Positions 16,561 through 25,314 of a stretch of DNA of 64,000 nucleotides are shown here, one piece after another. Both the position numbers and the translations under genes were made by a program. Under the pieces are notes generated by a model. It was not told where the DNA came from. It did not search any database and saw nothing but the letters and a program-made list of their open reading frames with translations. The DNA is from Subtercola sp. (GTDB taxonomy: Bacteria; Actinomycetota; Actinomycetes; Actinomycetales; Microbacteriaceae): assembly GCA_025463765.1 (NCBI GenBank), contig JAODBC010000013.1, positions 143,810-207,809 on the forward strand, written 5' to 3'. Within the stretch, counting starts at the first letter, position 1, and every line of letters begins with the position of its first letter.

Positions 16561-17234
16561 GCAACACTACTGACCCCATTCGAGTCGTCGTGGCCGATGA
16601 TCAAGTCCTGTTCATCTACGGCATCCGAATGCTCATTGATTCCCAATCGGATCTGGAACTCGTGGGTTCTGCGACCGACGGCAAGGAGGCAGTGCGCCTC
16701 GTGGAGGAGCTTTGCCCGGACATTGTGTTGATGGACATCCGGATGCCCGTCATGGACGGTATCGAAGCGACGTACCGGATCACTCAGAGCGACAGCGAGA
16801 AGCAATCGCGGGTCGTCATTCTGACCACATTCCAACGAGAAGAAGCCGTCTTCCGTGCGATGAAGCACGGCGCAAGCGCATTCATCACGAAAGACGCCAC
16901 CCCAGAGTTCGTGCTCGAGACCATCCGCGCCGTGCATACTGGCGACCGCATCGTCGACCCTGCTGCGACAATCAAGCTCGTCAACGAGTTCGCTGACCCA
17001 GATGCCAGCGCCCGCGAGAACAGAGAGCGAGCAATCGCAGCACTCTCGCCGCGAGAGCAGGAAATATTTCTCCTCGCCGCAAGAGGGCTCAGTAACAGCA
17101 ACATCGCCGCCACGGCCTTCATCAGCGAGGCGACGACGAAAAGCCACATCCGCAGCATCCTGAACAAGCTGCAGCTGCAGAGCCGCGTGCAAATAGTCGT
17201 CTACGCATACGAGAACGGGCTCCTCAGAAGCTAA
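16557..17234 (+). CDS. LuxR/NarL family response regulator
   Basis: A 225-residue regulator with an N-terminal receiver domain: acidic pocket VVVADDQ (10-16), phospho-acceptor Asp in DIVLMDIRMPVMDG (about 54-67) and Lys in FITKDAT (about 106-112). The C-terminal GerE/LuxR helix-turn-helix (ALSPREQEIFLLAARGLSNS ... TTKSHIRSILNKL) spans about 160-215. GTG start within the kinase stop codon. No ABC transporter or other obvious target gene is adjacent; a DUF1801 gene lies downstream on the other strand. Confidence 0.94.
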   Translation: MSNTTDPIRVVVADDQVLFIYGIRMLIDSQSDLELVGSATDGKEAVRLVEELCPDIVLMDIRMPVMDGIEATYRITQSDSEKQSRVVILTTFQREEAVFRAMKHGASAFITKDATPEFVLETIRAVHTGDRIVDPAATIKLVNEFADPDASARENRERAIAALSPREQEIFLLAARGLSNSNIAATAFISEATTKSHIRSILNKLQLQSRVQIVVYAYENGLLRS

Positions 17235-17385
17235 AGATGCGCGGCGGAATTGAGTGGGCCACCTGACTGCGTGTTCGGCGCCGGCGCTGCGGTAGTCGGG
17301 CGGATGCACCGAACCAAGCGCAGCCCGGGTCGTGAAAATGATCTCCGGAAACGACTTCGTCGAGCCAGGCCCGCGCGCGAATGAA

Positions 17386-17913
17386 CTACCGCCTGGTGCC
17401 ACCGATACCGGGAACCGAGGTGATCTGCCTCATCCAGGCGGCGACTTGAACCTCGTCGAGGTCGTTGACGGTCGTGAGTTCCACTCCGCGCGTCGCCTTT
17501 CCCATGCCCACCGGCGTCACGGGCGGAACCGGGTCGAGCAGTGTCGCCCCGTTGATGAACATGAGCTTCACGTGGCCGGCGAAGGCCCCGCAGCTGAAAC
17601 ACCACCCGTCGCCTGCTCCGTAATAGGCCATGCCCCATTTGACGGCCCTCTGAAGATCGGGCACCGTCGCGGCGGCCAAAGCATCGACCGCCTCGGCGAT
17701 GCCGCGCTGCGGCTGCGGCAAGCTGGCGATGTAGGTGAAGACCGGCTTGTCGCCGACGGCTGCCTTCGCCGAACTCGCCTTGCCGGTCATGGCCTCGGGC
17801 AATGGCTCGGTAGCACCGCTCTCTATCGAACCTGCCGAGCCTGCCGAACCTGCCGAGCCGGCCGAACCACCCACCATGCGCCTGTCTTGCGTGTCGTCTT
17901 CGCGCTTGATCAT
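17386..17913 (-). CDS. DUF1801 domain protein with repeat-rich N-terminus
   Basis: The ATG at 17913 has GGGAGGTGG 8 nt upstream. The 175-residue protein carries a DUF1801 (YdhG-like) domain from about residue 55: VFTYIASLPQPQRGIAEAVD, VPDLQRAVKWGMAYYG, the FAGHVKLMFINGATLL core and a C-terminal GVELTTVNDLDE helix. The N-terminal 50 residues are a low-complexity Gly-Ser-Ala linker made by a 9-bp tandem repeat (17831-17866). DUF1801 proteins are small alpha/beta proteins of unknown function, sometimes called iron chaperone-like. The gene is convergent with the response regulator and divergent from the potassium channel. Confidence 0.85.
   Translation of the reverse strand: MIKREDDTQDRRMVGGSAGSAGSAGSAGSIESGATEPLPEAMTGKASSAKAAVGDKPVFTYIASLPQPQRGIAEAVDALAAATVPDLQRAVKWGMAYYGAGDGWCFSCGAFAGHVKLMFINGATLLDPVPPVTPVGMGKATRGVELTTVNDLDEVQVAAWMRQITSVPGIGGTRR
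17831..17866. repeat. 9-bp tandem repeat, four copies, in the DUF1801 gene
   Basis: Units CCTGCCGAG/CCTGCCGAA repeat in frame and encode Gly-Ser-Ala repeats of the linker. Confidence 0.85.
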
Positions 17914-18036
17914 CTCGAAAGCCACCTCCCCCAGATCACTGTACTCCAAATGTAAACACCGTACACATAATGCGCTGAGGCCGCCACTTTGGCGTTGCGA
18001 AACAGCCCTGCCCCGGGTGGGTGCAACACTTCTGAG

Positions 18037-18894
18037 ATGGCCAAGCAACGCAGTGAACTGAAGAACACCGGGTACGAGATCTTCATCGGCATTCTGTCGA
18101 TTCTCTCGATCGTGAATCTGGTGCTCGTCTACGCCGTTTTTCACGATGAGTCGCTGCAGACGGTGCTGGGAGTCATGAACGGACTGTTCAGCCTCATCTT
18201 CCTCGGTGACTTCACGTATCGCATCGTGACGGCGCCCTCCCGCGGGGCGTACTTCTTCAAACACTTCGGGTGGGCCGACCTGTTGGCGAGCCTGCCGTTT
18301 CCGCAGTTCAAGATTTTGCGGGTGTTCCGGCTCATCCGCGTGTACCGGCTGCTGAAGCAGGTCGGCATCAAGACCATCTGGCGAACGCTGGTCAAAGATC
18401 GGGCGGGCAGTGCGTTGATGGTGCTGCTGCTGCTGGGCATCCTGGTGCTCGAATTCGGCAGTCTCACGATGCTCTACATCGAGAAAGACGCACCTGGGGC
18501 GAATATCACCACGGCCTCCGATGCGATCTGGTACATCATCGTCACGATCTCGACCGTCGGCTACGGCGATACCTATCCCGTGACGAACCTCGGCCGCCTC
18601 GGCGGTGCAGTGATCATCGTCATCGGTGTCGGCATCTTCGGTACCTTCACGGGGTATCTCGCAACGGTCTTTCTTACTCCGAAATCGCTGGACTCGGAGG
18701 TGGATGCTCGTGCAGTGGCGACGGGCAGCGAAACGCCCTCTGAGCAACCCGTCGTTTCACCGGCTCCAGGCGTCGCGGGCGTCGCAGGCGTCGCCGTCGT
18801 CACGGAGGTCGCAGGCGACACGATGGCCGAGCTTCGGGCTCTGCTGGCCAGGTCAGAAGCCGACCTCGCCGCGATGAAGGCACTCTTACACTAG
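18037..18894 (+). CDS. voltage-gated-like potassium channel
   Basis: A 285-residue protein with six membrane segments. S1 is near 12-33 and S2 near 45-65. S4 is arginine-rich (FKILRVFRLIRVYRLLKQ, about 87-104), S5 lies near 122-145, and the pore loop has the selectivity filter TVGYGD (about 172-177), then S6 near 185-210. This is the small bacterial Kv-like channel family. The C-terminal 70 residues are an Ala/Val/Gly-rich linker with a 9-bp tandem repeat (18769-18795) and a final amphipathic helix (MAELRALLARSEADLAAMKALL) likely to tetramerise. Start chosen at 18037 (MAKQRSELKNTGYE); a longer in-frame start at 17989 adds 16 unlikely residues. Confidence 0.9.
   Translation: MAKQRSELKNTGYEIFIGILSILSIVNLVLVYAVFHDESLQTVLGVMNGLFSLIFLGDFTYRIVTAPSRGAYFFKHFGWADLLASLPFPQFKILRVFRLIRVYRLLKQVGIKTIWRTLVKDRAGSALMVLLLLGILVLEFGSLTMLYIEKDAPGANITTASDAIWYIIVTISTVGYGDTYPVTNLGRLGGAVIIVIGVGIFGTFTGYLATVFLTPKSLDSEVDARAVATGSETPSEQPVVSPAPGVAGVAGVAVVTEVAGDTMAELRALLARSEADLAAMKALLH
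18769..18795. repeat. 9-bp tandem repeat, three copies, in the channel C-terminal linker
   Basis: GGCGTCGC(G/A/C) three times, encoding Gly-Val-Ala repeats between the S6 helix and the C-terminal helix. Confidence 0.8.
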
Positions 18895-18942
18895 GCAGCT
18901 TTCTCGCGCTCGCACTCGTGCAAGCGGTCTGGCCGACCGGGC

Positions 18943-20154
18943 TCAGGGCTTGACGTCGATGAGGTTCTGCTCTGCCCGGTCTTGAATACCGTCGATCACG
19001 GTGTCGGAGACGGCGGTCTCGTCGGCTTTGGCCACGAAGATCTCGGTTCGCATCACCATGTTGTCGTGGCGCATGTCGACCACGTAGAGCGTGCCTGCGG
19101 CTGCGCCGAAGGTTCCGTCGACGGTCCACGACGCGTGCGGAGTGATGGTGCCGGCAACGTCTGACGTGACCGAGCCGCGCAGGTTGCCCACATCTACCGT
19201 CGTGCAACTCGTGACGGCGCGTTGCAGGCGTGAGATGTAGGCGCCCGCTTCTGCCGAGTTCGAGAACACTCGAGCCGATTGGCTCACTGTCGATGAGGTC
19301 GCGAGGTTCGCCGCCTCAGCGAGACTCGAGACGACCTCGGCGGCCGCCCCCGATTTCTCGTCGCCGAACACGGGTACCGTCGACGCGGCGAACCGGCACG
19401 TCGTGTTTTTCGGTTCAGCGGCACCAGTCGCCCACAATTGGGCCAGTTCTGCCGACGATTCGCCGACGGTCGAGTGGATGATCGTGGCCGTGCCCGCTCG
19501 GCCGAAACCGGCTGCCTGGGCGGGCGTGAAGAAGGCGTCGCTCACTGCTGCGCTGCCGAAATCCGCCTCACCCGGCGCCGGAGCGTACGGGTCGCCCGAC
19601 GGGTCGCCCGACGGCGAGCCACCCGACGGCGGGCCGCTGCTCGCGCTCGGAGTGGTGTGCGGCGCTCCCACGCTGGTGGCCGCCTTCACCACGCCGTCAG
19701 CGAGTACCGTCGCGGTGACGATCAGCACGCCCACAACGACGATGCCCACGGCGATCACCAGCGCGGCGAGCGGCGACGCCCCGGGCCCCTTCGGCTTCGG
19801 TGATTGCGGAGACGGTCCCCCCGGCGCGCCTGAGGCTGTTGTCGGCGGCGCGATCGGATTCGAGAGCTCGGCTGGCATGGCCCAGGCCGCGACCGGTTGA
19901 GGTTGGGGTAGGGGTTGCGGTTGCGGTCGCGGTTGCGGTTGCGGTTGCGCCAGTATCCAGTCGCGAAGCCCCGAATACGTCGACGGATTCGCCAGGAGCA
20001 CTCCGCGCGGCTGTGGGTAGCGATAGGCGATGTCAGCGAGCATCCGCAGGTCTGTTCGTGGATCGGCCGCTGCGTACGCGGCGGCCGACGACGCGGCGGC
20101 GTGTGCCGAAGCGTTCTGCGCGTCGCCGGGGGCGGGGTTGACGTGATCTGTCAC
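18943..20154 (-). CDS. variant leucine-rich-repeat membrane protein
   Basis: A 403-residue protein. Residues about 30-70 carry the actinobacterial LRR-variant module (DLRMLADIAYRYPQPRGVLL, NPSTYSGLRDWIL), followed by a Pro-Gln repeat (about 71-88) and a Pro-rich linker. One membrane helix follows (about 128-150, LAALVIAVGIVVVGVLIVTATV), then a Ser/Pro/Gly linker with repeated SGDP units and an extracytoplasmic domain (about 200-403) with paired Cys residues, which resembles sensor domains of actinobacterial surface proteins. It starts with GTG overlapping the stop of the upstream antiporter gene by 4 bp. The function is unknown. Confidence 0.72.
   Translation of the reverse strand: MTDHVNPAPGDAQNASAHAAASSAAAYAAADPRTDLRMLADIAYRYPQPRGVLLANPSTYSGLRDWILAQPQPQPRPQPQPLPQPQPVAAWAMPAELSNPIAPPTTASGAPGGPSPQSPKPKGPGASPLAALVIAVGIVVVGVLIVTATVLADGVVKAATSVGAPHTTPSASSGPPSGGSPSGDPSGDPYAPAPGEADFGSAAVSDAFFTPAQAAGFGRAGTATIIHSTVGESSAELAQLWATGAAEPKNTTCRFAASTVPVFGDEKSGAAAEVVSSLAEAANLATSSTVSQSARVFSNSAEAGAYISRLQRAVTSCTTVDVGNLRGSVTSDVAGTITPHASWTVDGTFGAAAGTLYVVDMRHDNMVMRTEIFVAKADETAVSDTVIDGIQDRAEQNLIDVKP
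19590..19638. repeat. 12-bp tandem repeat in the LRR-variant gene
   Basis: Imperfect units of GGGTCGCCCGAC encode the Ser-Gly-Asp-Pro repeats of the outer linker. Confidence 0.7.
19895..19950. repeat. 6-bp repeat tract in the LRR-variant gene
   Basis: About nine imperfect copies of GGTTGC/GGTTGG encode the Pro-Gln repeat. The tract is short and slippage-prone. Confidence 0.8.
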
Positions 20155-22094
20155 GAGTTCGTCGCGCGGCTGTCTACGGCGTCGAGCGAGATCTCCTCAG
20201 AGTCGAGGGCAGCCCGAAGCACATCGATGGCTTCTGAGGAGAACGCCCCGCGCTCGTACGCGTCACGCAAGGCCTCGCGTTCTGCGACGAGCTGCACGCG
20301 GCGCAGAGTTTGAAACTGCGCGACCTGATTCTCTGGGTCGGCGAGGTCGGCGTTCGCCCAGATCTCGAGGCGGCCGATCCACATCTGCCCTTGAGCGTTC
20401 ACCTCGTCGAGCACACCCGGCTGAACCGGGGCGCCGGATGCCTCGGCCTCGGCGACCGCGGCGGTGACAGCCGAGTCGCCGGCGTCTTTCATGAGCTTGC
20501 GTAGTTCGTAGACTTCGGCTCGCTCGTTTCCGGGAGCGTCACCGGCCGGACGCAGCCGGCGCACAACCGGCGGCAGCAGAAGGCCCTGCACGACAAGCGT
20601 GATGATGGCGACAGCGAAGGCGATGAGAATGAGGGATTCGCGCATCGGCTGGTCATCGGGAATGGTCTGCACGGCTGCGACCGTGACCACACCGCGCATG
20701 CCCGACAGCCCGAGAATCACGCCGTCTCGCCAGCCGAGTGCCTGGTCGCGTTCGGCGGTCAGGTCGTTGTTCTGCTGGTCGAGCCGTTTGCGAAAGTTCT
20801 GAAACGTTCTGGAGAACCGCGCCCGAGCGGTGTCGTCGATCTCGACGGGCACCGCCGGAGGGTTCTTATCCAGTTCGGTCATCCGGGCGACGATGGTGTC
20901 GCGAGCAGCCTTGTCTTTCTTTGTGGTGAGGCCGAGGCTCGCCCGCATTCCGCGGGTGAAACTCTTCAGCGGAGACTGCTTGATGCCGAGCTGCCTGAAG
21001 TTCGCGGCGCGCTGCTGAAAATCTTCCTCGGTGACGTTGTCGAATCGCCCCTGGGTCTGATCTGCCCGTGCCGCGCGCTTTCGGTAACGCCGGCGTATCG
21101 TCCAGAGCAGGGGCGGCATGGCCGCGAAGCGAACGCCGACGAGCAGCAGAATGACCAATCCGGCGACCATCAGCGTACCGAGCAGCTCGTTCTGACCAGC
21201 GACCTCGCTCACGATCGGCCAGAGCTGAAAACCCATGAACAAGAACACGGCGTTCTCGACCAGCAGCGTCACGATGCGCCAGGTTCCCGCCTCGGTGAGG
21301 CGGAACGACGCACGGATGCGGTAGGCCCCCTGGTTGCCGACGAGGATGCCCGCGACGACTACCGCCACGACGCCCGATGAGTGCGAGAACTCGCCGGCGA
21401 GGTAGGCGACGAACGGCACGACGAGCGAGATGGCGGCGTCGAGAACCGGATCGGTGATGCGACGACGAATCGCGACCGCCGCAGCGCCGATGATCAGCCC
21501 GATGAGCACGGCACCGACGACAGCCCAGAGAAAGGTGAGCGCGATCATCCACCCATTCGGAGACGCGGTCGTGGTGGTGACGATGGCGAGCATTGTCGAC
21601 AACAGCACGAGCGCCGTCGCGTCGTTGACGAGCCCTTCGCCTTCGAGAATGGTGACGATGCGCGGTGGGAGCCCCAGCCGCTTGCCGAGGCTGGTCGCGG
21701 CGACCGCGTCGGGAGGGGCGACGACAGCGCCGAGTGCGATCGCGAGAGCGAGCGGCACCGTCAGCCACAGCAGGTGCACCATCACACCGACCAGCACCGC
21801 CGACACCACGACGAGCACAATTGCGAGAAAGCCGATCACCCGCAGATTGCGGCGGAAGTCGACGAAGGGAACCTGTCGCGCCGCCGCGTACAGCAACGGC
21901 GGCAGAATGATCGTCAGCACGATCGCCGGTTCGACCTCAAAATGCGGCAGGCCCGGAACGGCCCCGATACCGACCCCCACGACGGTCAGCGCGAGTGGCG
22001 CCGCGACGCCGATGCGGTTCGCGAAGAAGGAGACGACGCCGATGACCAGCACGACGCCGATCACCACAAGCGTGACCAGTTGGGTGCTCTCCAT
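20151..22094 (-). CDS. Na+/H+ antiporter, CPA1/NhaP family
   Basis: A 647-residue antiporter with about 12 membrane segments over residues 5-330 and 490-530. The ion-translocation motifs are present: ALGAVVAPPDAVAATSLGKR (about 120-139) with the conserved Pro-Asp, and LEGEGLVNDATALVL (about 150-164) with Asn-Asp. A cytoplasmic region (about 335-480) interrupts the membrane part, and a helical C-terminal tail follows. It would exchange Na+ or K+ for protons at the cell membrane. The downstream LRR-variant gene overlaps its stop by 4 bp, which suggests coexpression. Confidence 0.93.
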   Translation of the reverse strand: MESTQLVTLVVIGVVLVIGVVSFFANRIGVAAPLALTVVGVGIGAVPGLPHFEVEPAIVLTIILPPLLYAAARQVPFVDFRRNLRVIGFLAIVLVVVSAVLVGVMVHLLWLTVPLALAIALGAVVAPPDAVAATSLGKRLGLPPRIVTILEGEGLVNDATALVLLSTMLAIVTTTTASPNGWMIALTFLWAVVGAVLIGLIIGAAAVAIRRRITDPVLDAAISLVVPFVAYLAGEFSHSSGVVAVVVAGILVGNQGAYRIRASFRLTEAGTWRIVTLLVENAVFLFMGFQLWPIVSEVAGQNELLGTLMVAGLVILLLVGVRFAAMPPLLWTIRRRYRKRAARADQTQGRFDNVTEEDFQQRAANFRQLGIKQSPLKSFTRGMRASLGLTTKKDKAARDTIVARMTELDKNPPAVPVEIDDTARARFSRTFQNFRKRLDQQNNDLTAERDQALGWRDGVILGLSGMRGVVTVAAVQTIPDDQPMRESLILIAFAVAIITLVVQGLLLPPVVRRLRPAGDAPGNERAEVYELRKLMKDAGDSAVTAAVAEAEASGAPVQPGVLDEVNAQGQMWIGRLEIWANADLADPENQVAQFQTLRRVQLVAEREALRDAYERGAFSSEAIDVLRAALDSEEISLDAVDSRATNS

Positions 22095-22147
22095 GACCTC
22101 AGGCTACCGGGGGCAGCGTTCTCGCACGCTCGGCCTTCGCCACGACG

Positions 22148-23335
22148 CTACTCGGGCGTCGACGATTCGTCGTCGGCCGGCGGCCGCGGCGAATTTTTCT
22201 CGGCCTTCAGTGCCCGCCGCCGGTTCTTCGCCTCGACATCGTCGAACTTCATGAGTTGCCGCGTTTCATCTGTCGGCCCCATCGCCGGTCTATACCAGAG
22301 CGCCGATGGATCGGAGTCGATCAAGATCGTCTTGCCGAGCAGCGTCAGCGGAATCGCGAGAATTGCGCTGATCGGCCCGATCACGACGGCCCAGAACAAC
22401 ACGGAGAAGAACGTGATGGTCTGGCTCAGCGACACGGCGTGGCCGACCACCCGAGGCTGGATGACCGACTGCACTACCGCGTTGATGACCCCGTAGACGA
22501 TCACAACCGCAATGACGGTGGGCCACCCGCCCACGAGAAACCCGAAGACGATGGGCGGAATGATGGCGAAGAAGTAGCCCACGTTGGGTATGAAGCTGCA
22601 CAGAAACGCGAGCAGCCCCCAGAGCAGCGCCGCCGGCACATGCATGATCGCCAGCGCCAGCGCATTCAGAGCGCCCTGCGCGACGCCGAGCAGCGTCGTG
22701 ACCACCATGTATCGCCGCACGTTCGAGGTGTACTCGCCGAGGGCGCGCACCATGTGCGGTTGGCGGTCGCTCAGCTGCTTCAGAATGGTCGGCGCGAACA
22801 CCGCGTCGGCCGGCATCAGGATGATCATGGTGAAAATGATGACCAATGCCCCGGTGATGCTCACCACGCTGCCGAATGCCCCCGCGACGACACCCGCCAC
22901 GTTGCTCGGGTTCACGCTCTGCGCGGCAGACTGAATCTGCGATTGGCTGATGCCGACGCTCGACAGCCAGGTGCCGATATTGGCACCGATCTGGGCGAAC
23001 TGTGTCGAATAGCTCGGCAGCATCGCCACGAACTGCCCGAGCGCGACGAACACGATGTAGAAGAACCCGCCCAAGAGCACGAACACCGAAAGCATGACGG
23101 CCAAGGTCGCGACACCAGAGGGCACACCGCGTTTCTCGAGGGCTACCCGAATCGGGCTTACACAGATCACCAGTATCAGGGTGAGCAGAACAGGCGCGAG
23201 AATGCCGCGAATGCCGCTGATTCCGACGGCCACGACCGTGAACGACGCGAGGCCGAGCAAGATGACTGTTCCGCGCGGAAAACGTGACGGTGCTCGTTCA
23301 GGCGTGTTCGGCACACCCGGTGATTCGGGGCACAT
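22148..23335 (-). CDS. AI-2E family transporter (PerM/TqsA-like)
   Basis: A 395-residue membrane protein of the AI-2E family. Hydrophobic segments cover about 23-100, 160-185 and 225-345. Typical motifs are the ISGIRGILAPVLLTLILVICVSP start, the central VVQSVIQPRVVGHAVSLSQT (about 295-315) and the final LLGKTILIDSDPSALWYRP. Family members include Na+/H+ antiporters and exporters of quorum signals; the substrate here is unknown. GAGGAG precedes the ATG. It lies 53 bp upstream of the NhaP antiporter gene on the same strand. The C-terminal tail is hydrophilic and charged. Confidence 0.87.
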   Translation of the reverse strand: MCPESPGVPNTPERAPSRFPRGTVILLGLASFTVVAVGISGIRGILAPVLLTLILVICVSPIRVALEKRGVPSGVATLAVMLSVFVLLGGFFYIVFVALGQFVAMLPSYSTQFAQIGANIGTWLSSVGISQSQIQSAAQSVNPSNVAGVVAGAFGSVVSITGALVIIFTMIILMPADAVFAPTILKQLSDRQPHMVRALGEYTSNVRRYMVVTTLLGVAQGALNALALAIMHVPAALLWGLLAFLCSFIPNVGYFFAIIPPIVFGFLVGGWPTVIAVVIVYGVINAVVQSVIQPRVVGHAVSLSQTITFFSVLFWAVVIGPISAILAIPLTLLGKTILIDSDPSALWYRPAMGPTDETRQLMKFDDVEAKNRRRALKAEKNSPRPPADDESSTPE

Positions 23336-23369
23336 GACGGGCTCCTCGTTACTGATGATCGTGGTGGGG

Positions 23370-24767
23370 CTAGAGGCCGGGCGTGGCTTCGAGACGGCCG
23401 CTCTCGACGGCGGCGACGAACGCGTCGTAGTCGCTCTGGTTCTGGTCGGCGTAGTCGGCCGCGAACTGCGCTATGGCCTGATCGAAGCGGTCGCTGGATC
23501 CCAGATAGCGTGCGATCGCAACACGATCGCCTGCGCGAGCGTGAGCCCTCGCCAGAGTCTCGCCGCACATTCGCGCGTAGAACTTGGCACCCGAAGCGCG
23601 CAGCGTCTCGACGTCGACCGAGCCTTTCCAATCGTGCAGCTGCCTGATATAAAAGTCGCGCTCGATGCCATCGATTCCGGTGACGTGCTGCCAGCCGAGA
23701 AAGATGTCGCTCGACGATTGCATCAGCCTCTGCCCGCGAACGACGCGCTCGCCTTGGTTGCTGTATTCACTCGCCCCGACAAACCGGGCGAGCACGGATT
23801 CGCCGGCCTCTTTCGCCTGCAGAAGCAACGGGTCGGCTGGGTCGCGGCCCTCGAAGAGCAACACCCAGGCCCGCGTGCCGACACTGCCGACGCCGACGAC
23901 CTTGCGGGCCATGTGCCGGTACGTGAACTCGCGAATCGGGTGGTTCTGGCTGATCAGTGTGGTCTGATAGGCCGCGATCAGAGCACGCATGGCCTCTTCG
24001 TGTGCTTCGCGGATGTGAATGTCAGAGACCAGATCTTCGACAGGCACGATCAGCGGGGCGTTGGCGAGAATGCGGAGCTCTCCGTCGACGACACCGACGA
24101 GCTTGGCGAACGCCGTCATGCTGTCTTTGGTGCGCGCCTTTGCGATTACCTCATCGGTGCGCTTCACCTGCTTCTTGTCGGCCTCTTTGGCGTCGCGGGC
24201 AGATTTCACCCAGCTGCTGACCTGGGAGACGTCGAGGCGGTCGTACCACGACGCCATAACGCCTTGCTCGGCCGATCGGCGCATCTGTTCGCGGTACGCC
24301 TGGGTGACCTGCAGAGTGATGGCTTTGCGATCGGCCTCAGAGAATCCGCGATACCGGCTGGTGATCTCGAAACTGGTCGCAAGGCGTTTGAGATCCCACT
24401 CCCACGGCCCGGGCAGGGTCTCGTCGAAGTCGTTGATATCGAAGATCAGCGACCGCTCGGCCGAAGCGAACAGGCCGAAGTTCGACAGGTGGGCGTCGCC
24501 GCAGAGCTGCACCCGAATACCCGAGTTCGGCGTACTCGAGAGGTCAGAGGCCATGATGAGTGCCGCTCCACGGTAGAACGTGAGCGGCGACACCATCATG
24601 CGCCCGTAGCGAATGGGCACGAGTTCGGGCACTCGGCTGGCGGCCTGCTCTTCGAGCAGAGCGACCGGATCGACCCGATTGGGGCTCGCCGACCATCCTG
24701 CGTGGGCCGAGCGAGGAACCTCTGCGCGGGAGTTTTTGCCGTACTGGGCACGGGATTCGAAAGTCAT
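23370..24767 (-). CDS. DUF2252 domain protein (kinase-like fold)
   Basis: A 465-residue protein covering the whole DUF2252 family, with MVSPLTFYRGAALIMASDL (about 60-78), CGDAHLSNFGLFAS (about 88-101) and FDINDFDETLPGPWEWDLKR (about 108-127). The DAHxxN...DFD arrangement resembles the catalytic loop and Mg-binding Asp of aminoglycoside/choline phosphotransferases, so a phosphotransferase activity is plausible but unproven. No signal peptide or membrane segment. It is 34 bp upstream of the AI-2E transporter gene. Confidence 0.88.
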   Translation of the reverse strand: MTFESRAQYGKNSRAEVPRSAHAGWSASPNRVDPVALLEEQAASRVPELVPIRYGRMMVSPLTFYRGAALIMASDLSSTPNSGIRVQLCGDAHLSNFGLFASAERSLIFDINDFDETLPGPWEWDLKRLATSFEITSRYRGFSEADRKAITLQVTQAYREQMRRSAEQGVMASWYDRLDVSQVSSWVKSARDAKEADKKQVKRTDEVIAKARTKDSMTAFAKLVGVVDGELRILANAPLIVPVEDLVSDIHIREAHEEAMRALIAAYQTTLISQNHPIREFTYRHMARKVVGVGSVGTRAWVLLFEGRDPADPLLLQAKEAGESVLARFVGASEYSNQGERVVRGQRLMQSSSDIFLGWQHVTGIDGIERDFYIRQLHDWKGSVDVETLRASGAKFYARMCGETLARAHARAGDRVAIARYLGSSDRFDQAIAQFAADYADQNQSDYDAFVAAVESGRLEATPGL

Positions 24768-24770
24768 CAG

Positions 24771-24974
24771 CTGGCCATCGCTTTCGGCAGGTCACCGACA
24801 GGCCGCCCACACTTTTGCGTGACACCGCACACTCGGCGCCGAGGCCGTCGCCCGAGACGAGATGCGTCTCGCTGATCTCCGGGCGCCATTTCGCATTGTT
24901 CAGGCGGTCGCCCAGAAAGGCGAAGACGTGCTCGATGGGTGGTCGACAGTGACCGTGTGCTGAGCGCGAGACAT
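24771..24974 (-). pseudogene. SRPBCC family protein, frameshifted and truncated
   Basis: From the ATG at 24974 the sequence opens as an SRPBCC (polyketide cyclase-like) protein, MSRAQHTVTVDHP, then a one-base loss shifts the frame. In the next frame the protein continues as IEHVFAFLGDRLNNAKWRPE and ISETHLVSGDGLG. A second shift follows within about 30 residues, and the rest of the domain (normally about 140 residues) is gone because the DUF2252 start is reached. Two frameshifts and a missing C-terminus indicate a dead gene. Confidence 0.65.
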
Positions 24975-24995
24975 GTGATTTTCGTTTCGTTTGCC

Positions 24996-25300
24996 GACGG
25001 GCTGACGGGTTGAGGCCCGTCGATGTTTCGGGCCTGCTCGGGCAGGGCGACCTCGATGTCGAGTGCCTCTTGAGCCGCTCCGGAACCAGACGTGCCGCTG
25101 CCGTGCCCGCGAAGCACGAAGGCGGCGATGACGGCACCGGCGATGGGGCCGAGAATGTAGACGCAGTAGTCGGTGAAATCGCCCCACGGAAAGTCGCCCA
25201 TTCCGCCGCCGGCGGTCACCAAAACCAGAAGGGTGAATCGCCCGTGTACGACGTCAGAGATGACGGTCTCGGTGTGCATACGTTCCTGTGTCGAGGTCAT
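24996..25300 (-). pseudogene. C-terminal remnant of an aquaporin/MIP channel
   Basis: An ATG at 25300 with AAGGAAAGG upstream starts an unrelated-looking N-terminus (MTSTQERMHTETVISDVV), followed by the end of a major intrinsic protein: GDFPWGDFTDYCVYILGP and IAGAVIAAFVLRGHG, the last membrane helix of aquaporins. The first five helices and both NPA boxes are missing. The frame then reads on through the SRPBCC remnant. The product, if made, could not be a channel. It lies 14 bp after the GAP family gene. Confidence 0.6.
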
Positions 25301-25314
25301 TGTGGTGCCTTTCC

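Noticed and set aside
17914..18747. Upstream extension of the DUF1801 frame to 453 codons
   Set aside because: The extra 278 codons are antisense to the potassium channel gene, and a good ribosome binding site marks the real start at 17913.
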